Source: Aeromonas diversa CDC 2478-85
GTDB lineage: Bacteria > Pseudomonadota > Gammaproteobacteria > Enterobacterales > Aeromonadaceae
Direction of reading: 5' to 3'
Assembly (NCBI RefSeq): GCF_000819805.1
Contig: NZ_CDCE01000017.1
Span: 1 to 64,000 of the forward strand
Length of the DNA stretch: 64,000 bases
Shown here: piece by piece, positions 25,953 through 34,805 of the stretch
How positions within the stretch are numbered: position 1 is the first letter of the stretch
Layout of the letters: each line of letters opens with the position of its first letter
Made by a program: the position numbers and the translations under genes
The notes under the pieces: model-generated
The model's database searches: none
Seen by the model: the letters and a program-made list of their open reading frames with translations, nothing else
Told to the model about the DNA's origin: nothing

Positions 25953-26048
25953 GGTGTGCTCCTCGGCAGATGAGAGCGGGATGATAACACGGCTGAGCGC
26001 ACAGGCCCTTTAGTGTAAGCTGTCGTCGCATCATCAGAGGAGCGCCCC

Positions 26049-27014
26049 ATGGACCGAGTCCCCAGTGATACCATCTATAGCCTGACCCTGGACGGCCGGG
26101 GGGGGCAGCAGCCGCTGCCGGTGGGAGCCGACCTGCCTGCCGGTGCGCCGGCCTGGGTGCACCTCGACTACGGCAACCCTGAGTCTGCCCGCTGGTTGAT
26201 GCACACCCCCTTACTGGGGGAGGCGGCGCGCGAGGCTCTGCTCGGCCAGAGCAGCCGCCCCAAGCTGGTTAAGCTGGGGGAGACCATATTGCTGATCCTG
26301 CGCGGGGTGAACCACAACCAGGGACAGCGCCCGGAGGAGATGGTGGCTCTTCGCATCTTCATCACTCCCGACCTCATCATCAGCAGCCGCCGTCGTCCTC
26401 TGCTGTCGGAGAAGGACGTGTTCGATTCGCTGCAACTGGCGGCGGGGCCTGCCAACCCGGCCGACTGGCTGGTGGAGGTGTGTGACGCCCTGACCGATCG
26501 GGCCGGTGAATTTGTCGAGGACCTGCACGACGAGATACTGACGCTCGAGGAGTTGGTACTCTCGCGGGAGATGCCCGGCAATGGGCACCTCGGCCGCATC
26601 CGCAAACAGCTCATCCTGATCCGCCGCTACCTCTCGCCACAACGGGATCTGGTGGCGCGCCTGGCGAACGAGAAGATCGGTTGGCTCGATGAGGATGACA
26701 GGCGCCGCCTGCTCGACATCGCCGACCGGTTGCGCCGCTGGCTCGATGACCTGGATGCCGGGATTGCCCGTACCGCCGTGCTGGCGGACGAGGTCAATAA
26801 CCTGATGGCGGAGGCGACCAACCGCCGCGCCTATCAGATGTCGGTGATGGCGCTCTTGTTCCTGCCCGCCTCCTTCCTCACCGGTCTGTTTGGCATCAAT
26901 CTGGGGGGCATGCCCGGAGCCGAGAGCCCGACCGCCTTCTGGGTCTTCTGTTCTGCCTTGCTGGTGATGGGTGGGATGCTCGCGGTCTGGCTCAAGTTAC
27001 GGCGTTGGTGGTAG
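26049..27014 (+). CDS. zntB: ZntB-like CorA-family zinc transporter
   Basis: The 321-residue protein has a large N-terminal cytoplasmic domain and two C-terminal membrane helices (about 265-315). The loop between them reads GINLGGMPG, the ZntB version of the CorA GMN motif. It forms a pentameric channel or proton-coupled zinc carrier in the inner membrane. A GGAGCG site precedes the ATG. mscS-like follows by ten bases and is probably cotranscribed. Confidence 0.92.
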   Translation: MDRVPSDTIYSLTLDGRGGQQPLPVGADLPAGAPAWVHLDYGNPESARWLMHTPLLGEAAREALLGQSSRPKLVKLGETILLILRGVNHNQGQRPEEMVALRIFITPDLIISSRRRPLLSEKDVFDSLQLAAGPANPADWLVEVCDALTDRAGEFVEDLHDEILTLEELVLSREMPGNGHLGRIRKQLILIRRYLSPQRDLVARLANEKIGWLDEDDRRRLLDIADRLRRWLDDLDAGIARTAVLADEVNNLMAEATNRRAYQMSVMALLFLPASFLTGLFGINLGGMPGAESPTAFWVFCSALLVMGGMLAVWLKLRRWW

Positions 27015-27023
27015 GAGAATGCG

Positions 27024-27539
27024 ATGAGTATCTGGAGTGCCTTTGGCCTGACGCTGGCCCTGGTGGCCGCCCACCTGCTGCTGCGCCGCCTCATTCACCG
27101 CAGCCTGATGGCCATCGGCCAGGCGCGCCAGGTGAGTGAAAACCGGGTGCTCTACGTGGAGCACGTGTTCCACTTCCTGCTCGGTTGCGCCACCCTGCTG
27201 GTACTGGCCGGGGTGTGGGGGCTCGATTTTGCCCGGCTGGTGGTGCTTGCCTCCTCCTTCTTTGCGGTGCTGGGGGTGGCCATGGTGGCCCAGTGGTCGA
27301 TCCTCTCCAACATCACCGCCAGCATCACCATCTTCTTCGCCTTTCCCTATCGCATCGGCGATCGCATTCGCATCCTCGACAAGGACGACTCGGTGACCGG
27401 CGTCATCAGTGAGATCGGCCTCTTCTATGTGCGCCTGCGCGACGACAACGGTGACAGCGTCACCTACCCGGCCAACCTGATCCTGCAAAAGCCGGTACGC
27501 AAGCTCGAGGGGCGTGAGTCCGCCACTCAGCCCGAATAA
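27024..27539 (+). CDS. Short MscS-family mechanosensitive channel protein
   Basis: The 171-residue protein is shorter than MscS (286 residues). It has two or three hydrophobic helices, the conserved pore-helix region (SSFFAVLGVAMVAQWSILSNITAS) and the start of the beta domain (FPYRIGDRIRILDKDDSVTGVISEIGLFYVRLRDDNGDSVTYPANLIL). The C-terminal alpha/beta vestibule of MscS is absent, which is usual for this compact subfamily. It lies ten bases after zntB. Confidence 0.88.
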   Translation: MSIWSAFGLTLALVAAHLLLRRLIHRSLMAIGQARQVSENRVLYVEHVFHFLLGCATLLVLAGVWGLDFARLVVLASSFFAVLGVAMVAQWSILSNITASITIFFAFPYRIGDRIRILDKDDSVTGVISEIGLFYVRLRDDNGDSVTYPANLILQKPVRKLEGRESATQPE

Positions 27540-27542
27540 GAC

Positions 27543-27563
27543 AAGGCTCCCGACGGGAGCCTT
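27543..27563 (+). terminator. Terminator after the zntB-mscS pair
   Basis: A 9-bp stem AAGGCTCCC / GGGAGCCTT with a GAC loop lies at the border with a convergent gene and may work for both directions. The T-tract is short. Confidence 0.7.
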
Positions 27564-27569
27564 GGTGCC

Positions 27570-27818
27570 TCAGCGCTCGAAGAAGCGGTAGAGGTGATCC
27601 TCCTGGACCGGGCAGTCGGCCACCTTGTGAATGTGGGCGCGGGCCTCGTCTGCCGAACCAAAGCAGAGGGGGCAACCCAGCGTATCGGTCAGTTCGAACA
27701 GGGTCCCCTCCTCGTCACGAAACTCCACCTGCCAACCGGGCAGTGCCGTCTCATGGATGATCTCGGCCTCATGCAGCCGTCCCTGCTGGTAGAGTGCACG
27801 CAGTTCACTTGCAGTCAT
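27570..27818 (-). CDS. Unknown 82-residue Cys-containing protein
   Basis: I recognise no named family. The protein begins MTASELRALYQQGRLHEAEIIH and carries a CPLC pair at residues 49-52, a His at 62 and a Cys at 69, which could form a zinc site. It is acidic and soluble. Conserved short proteins of this kind occur in Aeromonas and related genera without assigned function. It stands alone between the mscS-like gene and the DnaJ-related gene. Confidence 0.65.
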   Translation of the reverse strand: MTASELRALYQQGRLHEAEIIHETALPGWQVEFRDEEGTLFELTDTLGCPLCFGSADEARAHIHKVADCPVQEDHLYRFFER

Positions 27819-27902
27819 CTTGTTCTCCTTCCCTTGGCGACACCCTTTGAGTGTAGCGAGCGCCGTCTGACGGTGGTCAACAGGGAGGGGGCCGCACTGT
27901 CC

Positions 27903-28466
27903 TCAAATATTGCCAATCAATCGCTCCCTGGCCCAGTGCAGCCGAATGAAGATCTCGGCGTCGCCACCCCGGTCCGGATGGTGGGCCAGGGCCAGCTCAC
28001 GCCAGCGGCGTCGGATCTGCAGGCGGTCGGCATCCTCGCCCAATCCCAGCAGGGCCAGCGCCTCGCGGCGCTCCGTTTCGCTCGGCTCGGTGGCGACCCG
28101 GCGCCAGAAATCGCTGAGCAGGGCCTCGACCTCGGCTGCGCCGGTCTGCCAGCAGTGGCGCCAGTCGAGGTAGTAATCGCGCAGGGCCGAGTCGGTCACG
28201 GGAAGATGGGCCGTCAGGGGCAGTAGCCGGATGTCGAGGCTGTCGAGTTGCAGGTACCACCCCGCGGCGGCCAGCTCCCCCTGCAGGGTGTAGAGGGCGT
28301 TCATCAGGGCGAAGTTGCAACGGAACAGGAACAGATCGCCCTCTGCCTCCAGGGCCGGCAGTTCACCGGCGTTCTTGAGGTCTGCATAGAGCTCGTGGAT
28401 CTTCCAGCGCACCTCGGGGCGGCGCAGGCGCGCCAGCACCGCCAGCTTGAGTCGGTTGCCTGTCAT
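27903..28466 (-). CDS. DnaJ-related (DnaJ_rel) protein with J-domain
   Basis: The 187-residue protein has an N-terminal DNA-J-related helical domain (RPEVRWKIHELYADLKNAGELPAL, typical of the family) and a C-terminal J-domain. The J-domain includes the essential HPD triad (ALAHHPDRGGDAEIFIRLHWARE). It should stimulate a DnaK-type Hsp70. Its ATG overlaps the stop codon of the antiporter gene by four bases, so the two are translationally coupled. Confidence 0.87.
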   Translation of the reverse strand: MTGNRLKLAVLARLRRPEVRWKIHELYADLKNAGELPALEAEGDLFLFRCNFALMNALYTLQGELAAAGWYLQLDSLDIRLLPLTAHLPVTDSALRDYYLDWRHCWQTGAAEVEALLSDFWRRVATEPSETERREALALLGLGEDADRLQIRRRWRELALAHHPDRGGDAEIFIRLHWARERLIGNI

Positions 28467-30250
28467 GTCTCCTCCCGTGCCGGTTGCAGTGCGATGACCA
28501 GATCCCCGGCTTGGGGCGTGACAGGCTCATCACTGGTGACGATGCGTGGCCCCTTGCCCGGCGTGAGCACGAACAGGGGCAGGGCGCCCGGATTGGCCGC
28601 CTGGTAGGCGGCCCAGTCGAAGGTGTCGGAGAGGCGGGTCCCCTTGACCTGGCCACCGCGCCCCAGCATGCCACCGAGACGGGCGAAGGTGATGTCGGAT
28701 CCGAACAGGTTCTGGCGAGCGCGAAAGGTGGTGCTCTCCCGGTTGGCCTTGCCGTGCTGCTCGCTCGAGCGCAGGGAGAAGACCTTCTCCTCCCCCAGCT
28801 GGTGGGCGAAGTGCAGCACCCCGAGGGCGTTGTTGTGGCGATCCGGCGACAGGGCCAGCACTGTGCTGAGGCTGGTGAGCGGCAGGTGGCGCTCGGCGTG
28901 CTCCGACTGGGGGGCGCCGAAGTAGCAGGGCAGGTTGCTCATGCGTGCCAGCTTGCAGTGTTCCCAGGCCGGATCGGTCAGGTGCACGCTCACCCCCTGA
29001 TCGGCCAGGGCGCGGGCGATGGCACGCGCCACCGAGTTGGCCCCTATGATGAGCCAGGTGTCCGGCTCTTTCTGGCGCTGACCGAGCAGGGCCGCCAGCG
29101 GGGTGGCGGTGAGGCTTTGCAGCACCACGGTGGCGATGATGACGGCGAACACCAGGGGGACCAGCTTGTCGGCGTCGGGGACGCCGGCCTGCTCCAGGCT
29201 CAGGGCGAAGGTGGAGCCCACCGCCGCCGCGACTATGCCGCGCGGGGCGATCCAGCCGAGCAGGGCACGCGCGCGCCAGGAGAGATCGGAGCCCAGGGTC
29301 GAGACCAGGATGCAGAGGGGGCGGGCCACCAGCTGCACCACCAGCAGCAACGCCAGCACCATGGGACCCATGGCCCACAGCTGGGCCAGATCGAGTCGTG
29401 CCGCCAGCAGGATGAAGAGCGACGAGATGAGGATGACGGCCAGATCCTCCTTGAAGGTGAGCACCTCCTCCAGATCCAGCCCCTCCTGATTGGCCAGCCA
29501 GATGCCGAACACGGTCACCGCCAGTAGCCCCGACTCGTGACCGAGCCAGTTGGAGAGGGTGAAGCTGGCGAGCACCAGGGCCAGCACCCCGAACTTGTGC
29601 AGGCTGACCGGCAGCCAGTCCTTTCGGATCAGCAGGGTGGTGAGCCAGCCTGCCGCCACCCCTATGATGCTGCCGATGGCGACCGTCTTGACCAGGGCCA
29701 GCAGGGTGTGGCCAACCAGATTCCCCTGGCTGCCGAGCATGATGGCCTCGAACACCAGCACTGCGAACAGGGCGCCGATGGGATCGATGACGATCCCCTC
29801 CCAGCGCAGGATGCGATCCACCTCCTTGACCGGGCGGATCACGTTGAGCATGGGGGCGATCACGGTCGGCCCGGTCACCACCAGCACGGCCCCGAGCAGC
29901 AGGGCTACCCGCAGATCCAGCCCGAGCAGGCCATAGCCGGCACCGGCGATGACGGCGAAGCTCGCCAGCATGCCGGTGGAGCAGAGGTTACGCACCACCT
30001 TGCCGATCCCCTTGAGTTCGGCCAGATGCAGGGTCAGCGCCCCTTCGAACAGGATCACTGCCACCGAGAGGGAGACCAGGGGGAACAGCAGATCCCCGAG
30101 CAGGGCGTCGGGGTCGAGCAGGCCACCGACCGGCCCCAGCAGCAGGCCGGTGAGCAGCAGAAACAGGATGGCCGGCAGGCGCAAGGCCCAGGCCAGCCAC
30201 TGAGCCAGCACCGACACCAGGGCGATGCCGGCGAGAACGAGAGCTGTCAT
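28463..30250 (-). CDS. NhaP-type Na+(K+)/H+ antiporter with cytoplasmic TrkA-N-like domain
   Basis: The 595-residue protein has 12-13 membrane helices in the first 390 residues with the CPA1 signatures VILFEGALTL, VVTGPTVIAPML and EGIVIDPIGALFAVLVFE. A soluble domain from about 400 begins WLIIGANSVARAIARALADQGVSVHLTD, a Rossmann nucleotide-binding pattern similar to TrkA-N. It probably exchanges cations for protons and may be gated by a nucleotide. A GGAG site precedes the ATG. The DnaJ-related gene follows with a four-base overlap. Confidence 0.9.
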   Translation of the reverse strand: MTALVLAGIALVSVLAQWLAWALRLPAILFLLLTGLLLGPVGGLLDPDALLGDLLFPLVSLSVAVILFEGALTLHLAELKGIGKVVRNLCSTGMLASFAVIAGAGYGLLGLDLRVALLLGAVLVVTGPTVIAPMLNVIRPVKEVDRILRWEGIVIDPIGALFAVLVFEAIMLGSQGNLVGHTLLALVKTVAIGSIIGVAAGWLTTLLIRKDWLPVSLHKFGVLALVLASFTLSNWLGHESGLLAVTVFGIWLANQEGLDLEEVLTFKEDLAVILISSLFILLAARLDLAQLWAMGPMVLALLLVVQLVARPLCILVSTLGSDLSWRARALLGWIAPRGIVAAAVGSTFALSLEQAGVPDADKLVPLVFAVIIATVVLQSLTATPLAALLGQRQKEPDTWLIIGANSVARAIARALADQGVSVHLTDPAWEHCKLARMSNLPCYFGAPQSEHAERHLPLTSLSTVLALSPDRHNNALGVLHFAHQLGEEKVFSLRSSEQHGKANRESTTFRARQNLFGSDITFARLGGMLGRGGQVKGTRLSDTFDWAAYQAANPGALPLFVLTPGKGPRIVTSDEPVTPQAGDLVIALQPAREET

Positions 30251-30429
30251 ATGGACTCCAAATGAAGATGCTTCACTAGCCTACCCGCCTCGCGGGTTGG
30301 GCTGTCAATCACAATGCTGAACCGAAACTGACGAAAGAGTGAAACGAATCGCGCTGTCCGCTGTCATAGTGCCGTAACGATAACGACCAGAGCCCCAGGA
30401 CGGGGCATGTCAGGCAACTCAGGAATTCT

Positions 30430-32394
30430 ATGTCTCGGATGAAAAACTGGATGGGGCCCTTCTGGCCCGTTGGCGGCTTTGCGCTCTTCTCACTCTTGGC
30501 ACTGGCGGCCAGCCGGTTTGGTCTGGCGCTCTGGCAATCGGAGCGCGTCTCGGCCGTCGATGGCTGGTGGCCCGTCATGCTGCAGGGAAGCCGGGTCGAT
30601 GTGGCCACCCTCTGCTGGCTGTGGGGCGTGCCCCTGCTCTTCACCGTGCTGCTCGGCGGTAACCATCTTGTGGGTCGCCTCTGGCGCGTCCTGCTGCGTC
30701 TGTGGTTGACCCTGGGGTTGTGGCTGCTGCTGTTTCTCGAGCTGGCCACCCCGGCCTTCATCGAGGAGTACGGTTTTCGCCCGAACCGCCTGTTCGTCGA
30801 GTACCTCATCTATCCGAAGGAAGTGCTCGCCATGCTGTGGAGTGGGCGCCCCCTCGAGCTGATCGCGAGCGTGCTGGCGACCCTGCTGTTGCTGGCTGCT
30901 GGCTGGTGGGCCTCGGGTCGTCTGACCCGCGACATGCCCATGCCGCGCTGGTACTGGCGTCCGCTGCTGGCGGTGCTGGTGTTGGGGCTGGCCATTCTGG
31001 GGGGGCGTTCCACCCTGGGTCACCGCGCCCTCAACCCGGCTCTGGTGGCCTTCTCCACCGATCCGCTGATCAACACCCTGCCCCTTAACTCCGGTTATTC
31101 GGTGGTGTTCGCCCTCAAGCAGCTTGGCAATGAGGAGGACCCGAGCCGGTACTATGGCAAGCTGCCTGCCGAGCGAGTGATTGCCCTGATGCGCGAGCAG
31201 AGCGGTCGCGGTGCTCGCGACTTCGTCTCGGGCGAGATTCCCTCCCTCTCGCGCAACCTGGCCAGCTATCAGGGCAAGCCGAAGAACCTGGTGATCATCT
31301 TGCAAGAGAGCCTGGGTGCGCGCTTCGTCGGCTCCCTCGGTGGTCTGCCGCTGACCCCCAACATCGACGCCCTGAGCCAACAGGGCTGGGCGTTTGAGCA
31401 ACTCTATGCCACCGGCACCCGCTCGGTGCGTGGCATTGAAGCTGTGGTGGCCGGCTTTACCCCGACCCCGGCCCAGGCCGTGGTCAAGCTCGACAAGAGC
31501 CAGACCGGCTTCTTCACCCTGGCCGAGCTGCTGCGCGAGCGGGGTTATGACACCAGCTTCATGTATGGGGGCGAGAGCCACTTCGACAACATGCGCAGCT
31601 TCTTCCTCGGTAACGGCTTCTCGCACATCGTCGAGCAGAAGGATTTCAAGGATGCCGCATTCATCGGCTCCTGGGGTGCCAGCGATGAAGATCTGATGCG
31701 CAAGGCCAACAGCGAGTTCACCCGGCTGCATCAGGAGGGCAAGCCCTTCTTCAGCCTGGTGTTCAGCTCGAGCAACCATGATCCCTTCGAGTTCCCGGAT
31801 GGGCGTATCGAGCTCTACGAGCAGCCCAAGGCGACCCGCAACAACGCCGCCAAGTATGCCGACTACGCGGTGGGCGAGTTCTTCAAGGCGGCCAAACAGG
31901 CCCCCTACTGGAAGGACACCCTGTTCCTGGTCATCGCCGATCACGACAGCCGGGTCGGCGGTGCCGATCTGGTGCCCATCCCCCGCTTCCGCGTCCCCGG
32001 CATCATTCTCGGGGAAGGGGTGGCTCCGCGTCGCGACAAGCGGGTGGTGAGCCAGATCGACATGGGACCGACCCTGCTCTCCCTGATGGGCATCAGCGCC
32101 GACTACCCCATGCTGGGACGGGATCTGACCCGCATGCCGGATGACTGGCCGGGCCGAGCCCTGATGCAATACGACAAGAACTTCGCCCTGATGGAGGGGA
32201 ACCAGGTGGTGATCCTGCAACCCGAGCAGGCCGCCCAGGGCTTCGCCTATGATCCCGTGGGGGAACGCCTCACCACCACAGAGCAGAGCGCCGCCTTCAA
32301 GGAGCGGGCGCTCGGTTGGTCCCTGTGGAGCGCGCTGGCCTATCAGCAGGGGCTCTACCGCCTGCCTGAGCCGGCTGGCAACGCGAAAGGATAA
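30430..32394 (+). CDS. LtaS-like membrane sulfatase-family phosphotransferase
   Basis: The 654-residue protein has five N-terminal membrane helices (to about 205) and a periplasmic sulfatase-fold domain. A metal-site Glu is in LVIILQESLGARFVGSLGG (near 290), the probable nucleophile Thr330 is in ATGTRSVRGIEA, and later metal ligands are in MYGGESHFDNM and VIADHDSRVGG. Gram-negative members are related to lipoteichoic acid synthase and to OpgB/EptA-type enzymes that transfer glycerol-phosphate or phosphoethanolamine to envelope glycans. The acceptor here is unknown. It is a single gene. Confidence 0.87.
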   Translation: MSRMKNWMGPFWPVGGFALFSLLALAASRFGLALWQSERVSAVDGWWPVMLQGSRVDVATLCWLWGVPLLFTVLLGGNHLVGRLWRVLLRLWLTLGLWLLLFLELATPAFIEEYGFRPNRLFVEYLIYPKEVLAMLWSGRPLELIASVLATLLLLAAGWWASGRLTRDMPMPRWYWRPLLAVLVLGLAILGGRSTLGHRALNPALVAFSTDPLINTLPLNSGYSVVFALKQLGNEEDPSRYYGKLPAERVIALMREQSGRGARDFVSGEIPSLSRNLASYQGKPKNLVIILQESLGARFVGSLGGLPLTPNIDALSQQGWAFEQLYATGTRSVRGIEAVVAGFTPTPAQAVVKLDKSQTGFFTLAELLRERGYDTSFMYGGESHFDNMRSFFLGNGFSHIVEQKDFKDAAFIGSWGASDEDLMRKANSEFTRLHQEGKPFFSLVFSSSNHDPFEFPDGRIELYEQPKATRNNAAKYADYAVGEFFKAAKQAPYWKDTLFLVIADHDSRVGGADLVPIPRFRVPGIILGEGVAPRRDKRVVSQIDMGPTLLSLMGISADYPMLGRDLTRMPDDWPGRALMQYDKNFALMEGNQVVILQPEQAAQGFAYDPVGERLTTTEQSAAFKERALGWSLWSALAYQQGLYRLPEPAGNAKG

Positions 32395-32395
32395 C

Positions 32396-32419
32396 GAGAG
32401 GGGGCCTGGCCCCCTCTCT
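32396..32419. terminator. Bidirectional hairpin between the LtaS-like and diguanylate cyclase genes
   Basis: An 8-bp stem AGAGGGGG / CCCCCTCT with a five-base loop lies between two convergent genes. The T-tract is poor on both sides. Confidence 0.5.
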
Positions 32420-32426
32420 CATTGCG

Positions 32427-33323
32427 CTAGTCTGCCCATTCGGTGCGATCCCGCCCCGTCGTCTTGGCCCGATAGAGGGCGGCATCGGTGCGCCGGAAGA
32501 GTTGATCCAGCGTCTCGCCCTCGCCCTGCAACCCTACCCCCAGGCTGACGCGAAGAGGGCTGCCATCGTCCAGCAGTATGTCCCGGGTTGCCAGACGAAG
32601 GCGCTCGGCCAGCGCCAGTAACGCCGCCCGTTCACCTGCCGGCAGCAGCAGTGCGAACTCTTCTCCCCCGATGCGGGCCGCCAGTGCGCCGGACGGGCAA
32701 TGCTCGCGCAGCAGTGCGCCGAAGCTGCGCAATACCCGATCGCCGCAGGCGTGGCCGAAGCGATCATTGATGGCCTTGAAGTGATCCAGATCGAGCAGCA
32801 GCAGGGCCTGGCCGTGCTCTTCCTGGCGCTCGCCGAGGCTGCGGCGATTGGGGAGACCGGTGAGCTCGTCACAATGGGCAAGGGCATTGAGCCGAGCATG
32901 GATCTCGGCCACATAACTCATGGTGCGCAAGAGACCGAGGGTACTTACCAGCATGCCGATGTTGCTCAGCATATCCTCGGCAAAGGTGGCGATCCCGAGA
33001 GGCTGCGCCACCACCTCATCGAGCAGATCGAAGGTGGAGCCGAGCAGCCAGATCCCGATACCGGCGTTGAGCAGGTGATAGGCCTGGCGTTGCAGCTGGG
33101 CACACTGCACCACCCAGAACATGAAGAGCAGGATCAGCCAGGTGAGTAGTTCGAAGGCAAAACTGGTCAGATTCATGCGCTCAGCGTTCAAGTGCGGCAG
33201 CAGGGTCAGATGCAGGAAGGGGAGCAGCAGCATGGCTCCCAGCAGGAGGGCCAGGCTGCGGCGCCGGGTGGGGTCAAGGTGGCGCAGGCGAGCGGGACGG
33301 ATATCGAAATGGAGAAGGGGCAT
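32427..33323 (-). CDS. Membrane-bound diguanylate cyclase
   Basis: The 298-residue protein has about four hydrophobic helices in the first 135 residues, then a GGDEF domain. The active-site motif is RIGGEEFALLLPAG (GGEEF at 219-223), preceded by the substrate-binding DLDHFKAINDRFGHACGD. The RxxD inhibitory site that normally lies five residues before the motif is absent, so product inhibition is probably lost. It should make cyclic di-GMP in response to an unknown membrane signal. An AGGTGA site precedes the ATG. Confidence 0.92.
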   Translation of the reverse strand: MPLLHFDIRPARLRHLDPTRRRSLALLLGAMLLLPFLHLTLLPHLNAERMNLTSFAFELLTWLILLFMFWVVQCAQLQRQAYHLLNAGIGIWLLGSTFDLLDEVVAQPLGIATFAEDMLSNIGMLVSTLGLLRTMSYVAEIHARLNALAHCDELTGLPNRRSLGERQEEHGQALLLLDLDHFKAINDRFGHACGDRVLRSFGALLREHCPSGALAARIGGEEFALLLPAGERAALLALAERLRLATRDILLDDGSPLRVSLGVGLQGEGETLDQLFRRTDAALYRAKTTGRDRTEWAD

Positions 33324-33544
33324 CAGTCACCTGGCTGGTTTGCGGCTATTACCGACAAGCCTATCGCAACGACGCCCGCTTGGGAGAGCCGCATAGCACA
33401 AAGCCGGGTTGGAGCACTGGCGATGCCCTCGGTGAGTGACCGCCAGGCGACGTGACTCAAGACTTCACACCGACCACACAAAACCACATCGGATCTTCAT
33501 GGGGGTGGGGATAATAGGGGCATCTCCATCACGAGGAATCCAAG

Positions 33545-34693
33545 ATGAAACAGATGACACTGCGCCACACCGGGCTGGTGCTGCTGACCAGCCTGTGTGG
33601 CGGTGCCTTGGCGGCCGAAGGCGATGCCCTCAAGCGCGCGGTGGATGGCGCTGTGCGCCCCCTGATGAAGGAACATCGCATCCCCGGCATGGCGGTGGCG
33701 GTGCTGGCGGATGGCCGCATGAACTTCTTCAACTACGGGGTGACCTCCCTGGCCGATCCCAGGCCGGTGACCAAGGGCACCCTGTTTGAGCTGGGCTCGG
33801 TGAGCAAGACCTTCACCGGCCTGCTCGGTGCCTACCTGGTCGCCGAGGGGCGTTTCGCCTATGACGATCCGGTCAGCCGCCACATGCCGGCACTGGCCGG
33901 CAGCGCCTTCGATCGCATTACTATGGTCCAGGCGGCCACCTACAGCGCCGGTGGCCTACCCCTGCAGTTCCCCGATGCGGTGCAGGATGAGGCCGGCATG
34001 CTGGCGTACTTTCGCGATTGGAAGCCGGGCCACCCGGCCGGCTCGGTGCGCCAGTACTCCAACCCCAGCATAGGCCTGTTCGGCAACGTCGCTGCCCGCA
34101 GCGCCGGCGCGCCGTTTGCCACTCTGATGGAGCAGACCCTGTTGCCGCGCCTTGGCCTGAGCGACACCTATCTGACGGTGCCGGCTGCCGCCATGGGGCG
34201 CTACGCCTTCGGCCACTCCGCCGAAGACCAGACGGTGCGGGTCAGCCCCGGTATGTTCGACGCCGAGGCCTATGGCATCAAGAGCAGCAGCGCCGATCTG
34301 CTGCGCTATCTGGAGGCGTTCGGCCGCGCCCCCGCCGACCCGGCCCTGGGCAAGGCGATGGTCGACGTGCAGCAGCCGCGCTATCGGGTTGGCCCCATGC
34401 AACAGGGGCTGGGTTGGGAGGTCTACTCCTACCCGGTGAGCCGCCAGGATCTGCTGGCCGGCAATGCCCGCGAGGTGAGCTTCGGAGTGCAGCCGGCCGG
34501 TCCGATGACCCCCATCGAGGGGCCGCGCCTCATCAACAAGACCGGCTCCACCGGGGGCTTTGGCGCCTACCTGCTGGCGGTGCCGGAGCGAGGCATCGGC
34601 ATAGTGCTGCTGGCCAACCGCAACTACCCGATCCCGGCGCGGGTCGATACCGCCTACACCATCCTCGAGGTGGTGCAGGGCAAACAGCCGTAA
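33545..34693 (+). CDS. ampC: Class C (AmpC-type) beta-lactamase
   Basis: The 382-residue precursor has a signal peptide ending GGALAA (about 23 residues). It shows the serine beta-lactamase motifs SVSK (Ser85 nucleophile, Lys88), YSN (Tyr171 to Asn173) and KTG (332-334). It hydrolyses cephalosporins in the periplasm and belongs near the Aeromonas chromosomal MOX/FOX/CepS group, but several stretches (residues 60-120) differ clearly from those I remember. No ampR gene is adjacent. Aeromonas ampC is usually under BlrAB (CreBC-like) control. A hairpin terminator follows. Confidence 0.93.
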   Translation: MKQMTLRHTGLVLLTSLCGGALAAEGDALKRAVDGAVRPLMKEHRIPGMAVAVLADGRMNFFNYGVTSLADPRPVTKGTLFELGSVSKTFTGLLGAYLVAEGRFAYDDPVSRHMPALAGSAFDRITMVQAATYSAGGLPLQFPDAVQDEAGMLAYFRDWKPGHPAGSVRQYSNPSIGLFGNVAARSAGAPFATLMEQTLLPRLGLSDTYLTVPAAAMGRYAFGHSAEDQTVRVSPGMFDAEAYGIKSSSADLLRYLEAFGRAPADPALGKAMVDVQQPRYRVGPMQQGLGWEVYSYPVSRQDLLAGNAREVSFGVQPAGPMTPIEGPRLINKTGSTGGFGAYLLAVPERGIGIVLLANRNYPIPARVDTAYTILEVVQGKQP

Positions 34694-34696
34694 TGG

Positions 34697-34719
34697 AAAG
34701 GGAGCCGTTGGCTCCCTTT
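34697..34719 (+). terminator. Terminator of ampC
   Basis: The stem AAAGGGAGCC / GGCTCCCTTT with a GTT loop, followed by TC, lies directly after the stop codon. Confidence 0.85.
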
Positions 34720-34752
34720 TCTCATGGCGCCGTGAGGGATGTTTTACCATGC

Positions 34753-34779
34753 AAAAAAAGCCGGCAACTTGCCGGCTTT
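34753..34779 (-). terminator. Terminator of the acyltransferase-3 gene
   Basis: The stem AAAGCCGGCAA / TTGCCGGCTTT is followed by a run of seven T residues when read leftwards. It matches the end of the acyltransferase-3 gene. Confidence 0.88.
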
Positions 34780-34805
34780 CTCACTTAGGCGAGCGAGGGG
34801 CGCGG

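Noticed and set aside
33463..33478. Possible BlrAB (cre/blr) tag TTCAC before ampC
   Set aside because: Only one TTCAC half is present; the expected second copy six bases later reads CACAC. The match is too weak.
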